The position numbers were made by a program, and so were the translations under genes. From positions 62,001-126,000 of the forward strand of contig NZ_JBNXUO010000013.1 of the NCBI RefSeq assembly GCF_050563535.1: a stretch of DNA of 64,000 nt, read 5' to 3'. The DNA is from Falsiroseomonas sp050563535 (GTDB taxonomy: Bacteria > Pseudomonadota > Alphaproteobacteria > Acetobacterales > Acetobacteraceae). The notes under the pieces were generated by a model, which did not search any database, was not told the origin of the DNA, and saw only the letters and a program-made list of their open reading frames with translations. The number at the start of each line of letters is the position of its first letter. Positions within the stretch are counted from its first letter, which is position 1. Below are positions 53,015-60,240 of this stretch, piece by piece.

Positions 53015-53932
53015 TTATCCCGTTTTCCTCATCTTCGCATCCGCGGTCCGGACATGTCGCCGCAACAGGCCGAGCAGCGCCTCCGCCGCCGGCGTCAGCG
53101 GCGCCCCCTTGCGGGAGACGACGCCGAGCCGGCGCGTGATGGCCGGATCGCGCAGCGGCACCGCGACCACGCCCTGCGACCCGGCGGCGTCCACCGCCAG
53201 CCGCGGCACGACCGCGAGCGCGAGCCCGGCTTCCACCATGCTGATGGCGGTCGCCAGGTGCTGCACCTCGTAGTGCCAGTCCATCGCGTCCCGCCGGGCG
53301 CCCAGCGCCTCGTCCAGCAGGGCGCGGTTGCCGGTATGGGGGGCCACGCGCACCAGCCGCCGCCCCTCCAGCTCGGACCAGGCGACATGCGCGCGGCCCG
53401 CCAGCCCGTGCCCTGCCGGGCAGGCCAGCACGAAGGCTTCCGCCATCAGCGGCGCGATGTCGAGGTCGAAGCGGTTGGCCGAGACGATGGTGATGCCGAA
53501 TTCCGCCTCGCCGCGCGCCACGCGCTCCGCGATCTCGCTCGCGGAGTTGTCGAGGACCTTCACCGTCACCTCGGGGTGGGTCTCCGCGAAGTCGCGCAGC
53601 AGGCGCGGGACGTGGTGCATGGCGATGGTGGGCAGGCAGCCGATGGTCACGCTCTGCTGCCGGCTGCCTGCGCCTGCGCGCAGCTCCGCCAGCGCGGCCA
53701 CCAGCGCCTCCACCGGCGCGCGCGCGCGGCCCGCCAGCTCCGTCCCCGCGGGCGTCAGCGTCACCTGCCGCGTGGACCGCGCCAGCAGCCGCAGGCCCAG
53801 CCCCTCCTCGAACTTGCGGATGCGGTGGCTGAGCGCGGTCTGCGACAGGTTCAGATGCGCCGCCGCCTTGCGGAAGGACCCGCGTTCCGCGATGGACAGG
53901 AAGGCCTCCAGGCCGAGGAAATCCAGCGCCAC
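53015..53932 (-). CDS. LysR-family transcriptional regulator
   Basis: 305-residue regulator. N-terminal HTH: MALDFLGLEAFLSIAERGSFRKAAAHLNLSQTALSHRIRKFEEGLGLRLLARSTRQV; effector domain from about residue 90 (SVTIGCLPTIAMHHVPRLL, EFGITIVSANRFDLD). It is encoded on the same strand as, and directly upstream of, the galB-like operon, and starts only one base past the pyrD stop, so it may be read from the pyrKD promoter. The 73-bp AT-richer gap after it (52942-53014) should hold its target promoter. Confidence 0.9.
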   Translation of the reverse strand: MALDFLGLEAFLSIAERGSFRKAAAHLNLSQTALSHRIRKFEEGLGLRLLARSTRQVTLTPAGTELAGRARAPVEALVAALAELRAGAGSRQQSVTIGCLPTIAMHHVPRLLRDFAETHPEVTVKVLDNSASEIAERVARGEAEFGITIVSANRFDLDIAPLMAEAFVLACPAGHGLAGRAHVAWSELEGRRLVRVAPHTGNRALLDEALGARRDAMDWHYEVQHLATAISMVEAGLALAVVPRLAVDAAGSQGVVAVPLRDPAITRRLGVVSRKGAPLTPAAEALLGLLRRHVRTADAKMRKTG

Positions 53933-53933
53933 G

Positions 53934-54863
53934 CTACTCGGCGGCCTTCGGCAGCGCGCGCGGCAGGGCCATGCCGGTCAGCTCCGACACGCGCGCGATG
54001 CCGCGGCGCGCGCAGAAGGCGCGCAGCCCCTCGATCACGCCCGGCATGGCGGTGGGGCTGACGAAGCTGGCCGTGCCGACCTGCACGGCGGCCGCGCCCG
54101 CCATCATGAACTCCACCGCATCCTCCGCCGTCGCGATGCCGCCGACGCCGATCACCGGCACCCGCACCGCCTGCGCCGCCTGCCAGACCAGCCGCAGCGC
54201 GATGGGCTTGAAGGCCGGGCCGGAGAAGCCGCCCATCCCGGCGCCGAGCTTCGGCCGCGCCGCCTCGATGTCGATGGCGAGGCCGAGGATGGTGTTCGCC
54301 ACCACCAGCGCATCCGCGCCTTCGGCTTCCGCGGCCCGCGCCACGGCCGCGATGTCGCCGGTGTTGGGCGACAGCTTGACCCAGAGCGGCAGGCGCGTGG
54401 CAGCGCGGATCGCGCGCGTGGCGGCGGCGGCGCCGGCCGGCTCCATCGCGAAGGCGCGGCCGTCCTCCTCCAGGTTGGGGCAGGAGATGTTGGCCTCGAT
54501 CGCGGCGATCCCCGGTGTCGCGGACAGGCGCGCCGCGGCCTCGGCGAAGGCGGCGGCGGTGGGGGCCGAGAGCGAGACGACCAGCGGCGGGCGGAAGCGC
54601 CGCCATTCGGGCATGGCATGCGCGATGAAGTGGTCGAGGCCCTTGCCCGGGATGCCGATCGAGTTCAGCACCCCCGCCTCCGTCTCGCACAGCCGCGGCA
54701 GGGCGTTGCCCTCCCGCGGGTCCGGCGTGACGGATTTCGTCACCAGCGCGCCGAGCGCGTCGAGGTCGAAGACCTGCGCGAGTTCCGGCCCGAAGGTGCC
54801 CGAGGCCGGCATCACCGGGTTCGCCAGCGCCAGCCCGCCGATCCGGACGGACAGGTCTACCAT
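53934..54863 (-). CDS. pyrD: Dihydroorotate dehydrogenase, class 1B catalytic subunit
   Basis: 309-residue FMN enzyme. VRIGGLALANPVMPASGTFG, GALVTKSVTPDPREGN, NSIGIPGKGLDHF, the loop ANISCPNLEEDGRAF with the class 1 catalytic Cys, and GVGGIATAEDAVEFMMAGAAAVQVGTA. Class 1 enzymes are cytosolic and use Cys rather than the Ser of membrane class 2. The partner PyrK lies directly upstream and overlaps by 7 bases. Class 1B is mainly known from Gram-positives; most alphaproteobacteria use class 2, so this pair may be accessory. Confidence 0.9.
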   Translation of the reverse strand: MVDLSVRIGGLALANPVMPASGTFGPELAQVFDLDALGALVTKSVTPDPREGNALPRLCETEAGVLNSIGIPGKGLDHFIAHAMPEWRRFRPPLVVSLSAPTAAAFAEAAARLSATPGIAAIEANISCPNLEEDGRAFAMEPAGAAAATRAIRAATRLPLWVKLSPNTGDIAAVARAAEAEGADALVVANTILGLAIDIEAARPKLGAGMGGFSGPAFKPIALRLVWQAAQAVRVPVIGVGGIATAEDAVEFMMAGAAAVQVGTASFVSPTAMPGVIEGLRAFCARRGIARVSELTGMALPRALPKAAE

Positions 54864-55675
54864 GCCATCGCCGCCTGCAGGTCGAAGACCGGGCCTTCCG
54901 CGCAGACGCGCAGGTTCACCACCGCGCCGCCCTCCCCCCGGATCTGCCGCACGCAGCAGAAGCACATGCCGAGCCCGCAGCCCATCTGCTGTTCCAGGGC
55001 CACCTGACCGGGAATGCCGCATTCGGCGGCAAGCCGCTGCAGCAGCAGGAACAGCCGGTTCGACCCGCAGGTGAAGACCGCATCCGGCCGCGCGGCGGCG
55101 AAGCGCGCGCGCAGCAGCGCCTCCACCCGCGCCGGGTCGCTGCCGCCATCCTCGTCGAGCACGGGGTGGATGACCGCGCCCGACCCGCCCGCGAATTCCT
55201 CCGCCATCAGGTCCGCCGCAGCCCGCGCGGACAGCACGGCCTCCACCGCGATGCCCTGCGCTGCCGCCGCGACGGTCAGCGGCGCGAGGGTGGCGAGCCC
55301 GACGCCGCGCGCCAGGATCAGGATGCGCCGCCATCCCGGCTCCAGCCGGAAACCCCGGCCGAGCGGCCCGAGGACGGACAGCGCATCCCCCGCCCGCAGC
55401 CCCGCCAGCGCCGCCGTGCCGCGCCCCTTCACATGGAACAGGAAGCCGAGCGGCACGCCCGCCCCGCAGCGCCAGATGCTCATCGGCCGGCGCAGATAGG
55501 GACCGCCCCCGGCGCCGTCCCGGCAGAGCAGGTGGAAGAACTGCCCGGGCCGGCTGCGCGCCGAGAGGTCCGGCGCATCCAGCACCAGGCGGTGGTAGCG
55601 ACGCCCCACCGGCGCGCTGTCCAGAACCGTCACGCTGCGCTCGGCCACCGGGAAGGCGGCCGCACCGAGGTCCAT
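54857..55675 (-). CDS. pyrK: Dihydroorotate dehydrogenase electron-transfer subunit
   Basis: 272-residue FAD/[2Fe-2S] protein of the PyrK family that passes electrons between PyrD and NAD. FAD-binding YLRRPMSIWRCGAGVPLGFLF, NAD-domain RILILARGVGLATLAPL and FTCGSNRLFLLL, iron-sulfur Cys cluster GCGLGMCFCCVRQI plus a last Cys in RVCAEGPVF. All four cluster cysteines are present. ATG 55675 was chosen as the family start (MDLGAAAFPVAERSVTVLDS). It is divergent from the M20 hydrolase gene. Confidence 0.9.
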   Translation of the reverse strand: MDLGAAAFPVAERSVTVLDSAPVGRRYHRLVLDAPDLSARSRPGQFFHLLCRDGAGGGPYLRRPMSIWRCGAGVPLGFLFHVKGRGTAALAGLRAGDALSVLGPLGRGFRLEPGWRRILILARGVGLATLAPLTVAAAAQGIAVEAVLSARAAADLMAEEFAGGSGAVIHPVLDEDGGSDPARVEALLRARFAAARPDAVFTCGSNRLFLLLQRLAAECGIPGQVALEQQMGCGLGMCFCCVRQIRGEGGAVVNLRVCAEGPVFDLQAAMAW

Positions 55676-55772
55676 CGCCCCTGTCCTGCTGCTGGCCTGC
55701 GATGTTCGGGCCCGGGGGGTGGAAGTCAAGCGCGGCTTGTCCGCGCCGCCCCGCCGGGGGAGAGTGCCGCCC

Positions 55773-57074
55773 ATGGATGCCCCGCCGGCCGACCCGCCGC
55801 CCGCCATCGCGCCCGACCTGGCCGCGATGGCCCGCGACCTGTTCGAGGAACTGCGCGCCGCCCATCACGACGGCACCGGCATCACGCGCGAGACATATGG
55901 CGCGGGGGAGACGGCGGCGATGCGCCGGATCGAGGCGATCGCCCGAAGCGCCGGGCTGGACTGCGCCTGGGACGCCGCCGCCAATCTCCGCATCAGCCTG
56001 CCCGGCACCGACCCCGCGCTGCCGGCTGCCGCCTGCGGCTCGCACCTCGACAGCGTGCCGCAGGGCGGCAACTTCGACGGCGCGGCGGGCGTCATCGCCG
56101 GGCTTCTCGCCCTGCTCGAGGCGCGGCGCGGGCCGCCCCTTCACCGCACGCTGCACCTGTTCGTGATGCGCGGCGAGGAAAGCGCCTGGTACGGCCGCCC
56201 CTATCTCGGCTCCTCCGCGCTGTTCGGGCGGTTCGACCCGGCCTGGCTGGACCTGCCCTGCCTGCGCGACCCCGCGCTGACGCTGCGCGCGGCCATGCGG
56301 CGCGAAGGCGCGGACACCGAAGCGGTGGCGGCGGGGGCGCGGCTGCTAGACCCTGCCACCCTGTCCCATTTCGTCGAGCTGCACATCGAGCAGGGGCCGG
56401 TGATGGTGGCGCGCGGCGTGCCGGTCGGCCTCGTCTCCGGCATCCGCGGCAACCACCGCCACCCCGCGGCGCGCTGCACCGGGGAGGCCGCGCATTCCGG
56501 CGCCGTGCCACGCTGGCTGCGGCGGGACGCGGTGCTGGGGGCGGCGGACTTCGCCATGCGGCTCGACGCCAGCTGGCGCACGCTGCTGGAACGCGGCGAG
56601 GACCTGGTGATGACCTTCGGCATCTTCACGACCGACCCGAAGGAACACGCGATGACGCGCGTGCCCGGCGAATGCCGCTTCACCCTGGAATACCGGAGCG
56701 AGAGCGAGCGGACGCTCGACGACTTCCTGGCGCTGGCGGAAGCCGAGGCCGCCGATGTGGGGCGCGAGAGGCGGGTGCGGATCGACCTCGGCCCCGGCGT
56801 GCGCACGCCGCCCGCGGTGATGGACCCCGGCCTGCTGGGCCACGCCCGTGCGCTGTGCCGCAGCGCGGGCATCCCGCATGAGGTGCTGGCCAGCGGCGCG
56901 GGGCATGACGCGGCGATCTTCGCCAATGCCGGCGTGCCCGCGGCGATGGTCTTCGTCCGCAACGAGCACGGCAGCCACAACCCGGCGGAGGCGATGGAGT
57001 TCGGGGACTTCCTGACGGGCGCCGCCGTGCTGCGGTCGGTCCTGCTGACGGGGGCGGAGGCGATCGGCCGATGA
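55773..57074 (+). CDS. M20-family Zn hydrolase, N-carbamoyl-amino-acid/ureido amidohydrolase type
   Basis: 433-residue dinuclear zinc amidohydrolase of the hydantoinase/carbamoylase (allantoate, beta-ureidopropionate, N-carbamoyl-amino-acid) group. CGSHLDSVPQGGNFDGAAGVIAGL, the E-E motif in RGEESAWYG, HIEQGPVM, EAAHSGAVPRWLRRDA and SGAGHDAAIFAN...HGSHNPAE give all zinc and substrate residues. Four bases overlap the PyrE-like gene. Next to PyrD/PyrK it could act on N-carbamoyl-aspartate (ureidosuccinase), but allantoate-type substrates are equally possible. Confidence 0.87.
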   Translation: MDAPPADPPPAIAPDLAAMARDLFEELRAAHHDGTGITRETYGAGETAAMRRIEAIARSAGLDCAWDAAANLRISLPGTDPALPAAACGSHLDSVPQGGNFDGAAGVIAGLLALLEARRGPPLHRTLHLFVMRGEESAWYGRPYLGSSALFGRFDPAWLDLPCLRDPALTLRAAMRREGADTEAVAAGARLLDPATLSHFVELHIEQGPVMVARGVPVGLVSGIRGNHRHPAARCTGEAAHSGAVPRWLRRDAVLGAADFAMRLDASWRTLLERGEDLVMTFGIFTTDPKEHAMTRVPGECRFTLEYRSESERTLDDFLALAEAEAADVGRERRVRIDLGPGVRTPPAVMDPGLLGHARALCRSAGIPHEVLASGAGHDAAIFANAGVPAAMVFVRNEHGSHNPAEAMEFGDFLTGAAVLRSVLLTGAEAIGR

Positions 57075-57757
57075 TGACGGACCAGGCCGCGATCGGCCGC
57101 CGCACCGCGCAGATCCTGCTCGACACCGGCTGCATCCTGCTGCGGCCGGACCGGCCTTTCGTCTTCTCCTCCGGCTGGGCGAGCCCGGTCTACCTCGACA
57201 TCCCGCGCGCGCTGTCCTTCCCGCTGGCCCGCGCCGCGCTGCTGCGGGGGGCGGAGACGCGCATCCTGTCGGAGGTCGGCTTCGACGGATTCGACTGCGT
57301 GGCCGCCACCGAACAGGGCGGCATCGCCATCGCGGCGATGCTGGCGGAACGCTTCCACCTGCCCTTCGTCACCGTCCGCCGCCGCGCGCAGGGCTTCGGC
57401 AACGACGCGCATATCGAAGGCGCGCTGCGGCCGGGCGCGCGGGCGCTGCTGGTCAGCGACGTCACCACCGACGGGCGCAGCAAGGCCGGCTACTGCCGCG
57501 CGCTGCGCCGCGCGGGGGCGGAGGTGACGCAGATCTTCGTGCTGTTCAAATACGGCATCTTCGACCGCGTGGTGACCGACATCGCCGATGTCGGCGCGCG
57601 GCTCTTCGCGCTCGCGACCTGGGAGGATGTGCTGCCCGAGGCGGAATCGCGCGCCGCCCTCCCGGCCGACGCGGTGGCGGAGTTGCGGCGCTACCTCGCC
57701 GATCCCGTCGCCTGGTCGGCGGCCCGCGGCGGGCTTGCGGCACCGCCCGCGGCATGA
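57071..57757 (+). CDS. Orotate-phosphoribosyltransferase-like protein with altered active site
   Basis: 228-residue type I PRTase fold. Seen: FVFSSGWASPVYLDIPR, AATEQGGIAIAAMLA, and the PRPP-loop region LLVSDVTTDGRSK, equal to LLVEDLTTDGGSK of alphaproteobacterial PyrE. The catalytic loop usually reads VRKKPKGFG; here VRRRAQGFG, so both loop lysines are replaced and the PRPP-loop Glu is Ser. Activity as PyrE is therefore doubtful. It overlaps the M20 hydrolase (ATGA) and the next dehydrogenase (ATGA), and lies in a pyrimidine-type cluster. Confidence 0.8.
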   Translation: MMTDQAAIGRRTAQILLDTGCILLRPDRPFVFSSGWASPVYLDIPRALSFPLARAALLRGAETRILSEVGFDGFDCVAATEQGGIAIAAMLAERFHLPFVTVRRRAQGFGNDAHIEGALRPGARALLVSDVTTDGRSKAGYCRALRRAGAEVTQIFVLFKYGIFDRVVTDIADVGARLFALATWEDVLPEAESRAALPADAVAELRRYLADPVAWSAARGGLAAPPAA

Positions 57758-58503
57758 GCCGGCGCGTCATCCTCGTCACCGGCGCGGCATCCGGGATCGG
57801 TGCCGCCTGCTGCCGGCGGCTGGCCGGCCCGGACAGCGCCGTGCTGGTCCACACGCGGAAGAACGCGGAGGGCGCGGCGCGCGTCGCGCAGGCGGTGCGG
57901 GATGCGGGCGGGCAGGCCGCGGTGATGCTGGGCGACATCGCCGACCCGGCGCTGCCGGAGGCGCTGGTGGCGCGCGCGGCCGACGAGTTCGGCGGGCTCG
58001 ACGTGCTGGTGGCGGCCGCCGGCTTCGCCGACCGCACGCCCTTCGCCGGCGCCGCCGACGCGGTCTTCGCGAAGTCGCTGGATGCCGTGCTGTGGGGCTT
58101 CCTGCGGACCGCCCGCGCGGCGCTGCCGCACCTGGCGGGGCGGCGGGCGCCGCGGATCGTCGCGGTGTCGTCCTTCGTCGCGCATGTCTTCCGCACCGAT
58201 GTCGCGACTTTCCCCGCCAGCGCCGCGGCCAAGGCGGGGGTGGAGGCGCTGGTGCGCGCCCTGGCGGTGGAGGCGGCGCGGTCCGGCATCACGGTGAACG
58301 CCGTGGCGCCGGGCTACACGCGCAAGGACCCGGGCGCCCATGCGGCGCTGAGTGCGGCGCAGTGGGAGGAGGTGGTGGCAAGGATCCCGATGGGTCGGCT
58401 CGGCACGCCCGAGGACGTGGCGGCGATGGTCGCCTTCCTGGCCTCGGCCGAGGCCGGCTACGTGACCGGCCAGGTGATCCATGTGAATGGCGGGCTGATC
58501 TAG
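57754..58503 (+). CDS. Short-chain dehydrogenase/reductase
   Basis: 249-residue NAD(P)-dependent SDR. TGAASGIGAACCRRL, HTRKNAEGAARVA (Arg/Lys after strand 2, favouring NADP), AAAGFADRTPF, catalytic Ser in AVSSFVAHV with a Tyr-less FPASAAAK: the usual YxxxK Tyr position reads Phe (FPASAAAK), so catalysis may be altered. VTGQVIHVNGGLI closes the fold. Last gene of the M20-pyrE-like-SDR run; a strong hairpin follows. Confidence 0.87.
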   Translation: MSRRVILVTGAASGIGAACCRRLAGPDSAVLVHTRKNAEGAARVAQAVRDAGGQAAVMLGDIADPALPEALVARAADEFGGLDVLVAAAGFADRTPFAGAADAVFAKSLDAVLWGFLRTARAALPHLAGRRAPRIVAVSSFVAHVFRTDVATFPASAAAKAGVEALVRALAVEAARSGITVNAVAPGYTRKDPGAHAALSAAQWEEVVARIPMGRLGTPEDVAAMVAFLASAEAGYVTGQVIHVNGGLI

Positions 58504-58532
58504 CGCCCCGTCCGCGCGGGCGAGATCGCCGT

Positions 58533-58558
58533 CCCTCCCCCGCCGGGGCGGGGGAGGG
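58533..58558. terminator. Strong GC hairpin between convergent genes
   Basis: CCCTCCCCCGCC, 2-base loop, GGCGGGGGAGGG: a 12-bp perfect stem between the SDR stop (58503) and the end of the convergent binding-protein gene (58570). It could serve both directions; there is no T tract. Confidence 0.5.
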
Positions 58559-58569
58559 GGCGGCTTTCC

Positions 58570-60162
58570 TCAGTTCCCGCGCATGCGGACGTGGCGCAGT
58601 TCCAGGTCCTCCTGCACGCGCATCGTGAAGTCGGCCACCGTGTCGCGCACCGCGAAGACCTGCGGCTCCTGGTGGAGCGGGATCATCGGCAGCAACTCGC
58701 GGAAGCGGGCCCAGTACTGGGCGGCCAGTTCCTGCCGGCGGGGATCCTGCGGGGAGATGGTGCCGATCTCCCGCGCCAGCGCGTTCATCTGGTCGTCGCG
58801 GAAGCGGCCCCAGTTGAAGCTGCCCTCGCCCAGCAGTTCGCGCGCGGGGTTGGTGATGTCGAAGTTCCCGGGCGTCCAGCCGAGCATGTAGAACTGGTAC
58901 TCGCCGTTGCCGCCGCCCTGCAGGTGGCGCCCGAAGGGCACCGCGTTCAGCCGCGCCTGGATGCCGACGCGCTGCAGCATCGCCACCGCCGCCTGGCAGA
59001 TCGCCTCGTCGTTGACGTAGCGGTTGTTCGGGCAGTTCAGCGTCAGGCGGAAGCCGTTCGGGTAGCCGGCCTCGGCCAGCAGGCGGCGCGATGCGTCGGG
59101 GTCGAAGGGCAGGCGCTCATTCGCGGCGGCGACGAAGCCGCCGATCGCCTGGCCGATCGGGATGCCGGCGGCGACGGTGGAGTTGCGCAGGACCACGCGG
59201 GTGATCGTGCCCATGTCGATCGCCTGGTACATCGCCCGGCGCACGCGCACGTCGCGCAGCGGGTTCGGGCGGCCGGGCTCGTCCAGGCTCTCGGCGCGGT
59301 CCACGTCCATCGCGAAGTAGATGCTGCGCGCGGTCGGGCCCGGCATCAGGCGCACGCCGGCCGTCTGCTGCACGCGCGGCATGTCCTGGAGCGGGACGTG
59401 GTACATGATGTCGAGCTCGCGCGACAGCAGCGCGGCCACGCGCGTCGGCGCCGAGGCGATCGGGCGGAACACGGCGCGGGTGATGCCGTGCGTCATCGCC
59501 GCCGCGTCCCAGTATTGCGGGTTCGGCACCAGCACGGTCCGCTCGTCCGCCAGGCGTTCCACCACGCGGAAGGGCCCGGTGCCGTTGGCGTTCAGCTGCG
59601 GGAAGGCGGTGGCGGCGCCGGGCTGGCCGGCGCGGGCCACGGCCATGGCGTTGTTCGCCTGCACCCAGGCGCTGTTCATGATGAAGAACAGCGTCAGGTC
59701 CTGCAGCAGGATCGGGTTCGGGCCGCGGGTGTCCATCTCCACCGTGAAGTCGTCGATGGCGCGCACGGCGGTGACGGATTGCAGCGTGTAGGCCATGTCG
59801 TTCTGGCGCACGCGCTCGGCGGACATCACGACATCGGCGGCGGTGAAGGGCTCCCCGCCATGGAAGCGGACGTTGCGGCGCAGGTGGAAGCGCCAGGTGG
59901 TCGGGCTCGGCTGTTCCCACCGCTCGGCCAGCGCCGGGCGCACGCTGCCGTCGGGCTGGCGCTTCACCAGCGGCTCGTAGACATTCTCCTTCATCGTGTT
60001 CGTCACGCCGTGGTTGTTGGCGTGCGGGTCGAGGCCGAGGATGTCGTTCGCGGTGGCCCAGGTGAAAGTGGTGGCCCGGGTGGGCGCGCCGGCGAGCATC
60101 GCGCCCAGCGCGGCGGCGCAGACGGCGCCGCGCAGCAGGGCGCGGAAGGGCATCTTGGGCAT
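58570..60162 (-). CDS. ABC-transporter substrate-binding protein, family 5 (peptide/glutathione type), orphan
   Basis: 530-residue periplasmic binding protein (SBP_bac_5). Signal peptide to about ATRAT, then TFTWATANDILGLDPHANN, MKENVYEPLVKRQPDGSVRPALAERWE, WRFHLRRNVRFHGGEPFTAADVV and late LLGEGSFNWGRFRDDQMNAL. Family members bind peptides, glutathione, nickel complexes or opines. No permease or ATPase gene is adjacent, so partners must be elsewhere. Pathway unknown. Confidence 0.9.
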   Translation of the reverse strand: MPKMPFRALLRGAVCAAALGAMLAGAPTRATTFTWATANDILGLDPHANNHGVTNTMKENVYEPLVKRQPDGSVRPALAERWEQPSPTTWRFHLRRNVRFHGGEPFTAADVVMSAERVRQNDMAYTLQSVTAVRAIDDFTVEMDTRGPNPILLQDLTLFFIMNSAWVQANNAMAVARAGQPGAATAFPQLNANGTGPFRVVERLADERTVLVPNPQYWDAAAMTHGITRAVFRPIASAPTRVAALLSRELDIMYHVPLQDMPRVQQTAGVRLMPGPTARSIYFAMDVDRAESLDEPGRPNPLRDVRVRRAMYQAIDMGTITRVVLRNSTVAAGIPIGQAIGGFVAAANERLPFDPDASRRLLAEAGYPNGFRLTLNCPNNRYVNDEAICQAAVAMLQRVGIQARLNAVPFGRHLQGGGNGEYQFYMLGWTPGNFDITNPARELLGEGSFNWGRFRDDQMNALAREIGTISPQDPRRQELAAQYWARFRELLPMIPLHQEPQVFAVRDTVADFTMRVQEDLELRHVRMRGN

Positions 60163-60240
60163 TCCTGTCGTTCCCGTTTCGGTGGGGCGCGGAAGATGCG
60201 TTAAGCCGGGTTCATCTGTCCAGCGCGGGCCGCGGCGCCA

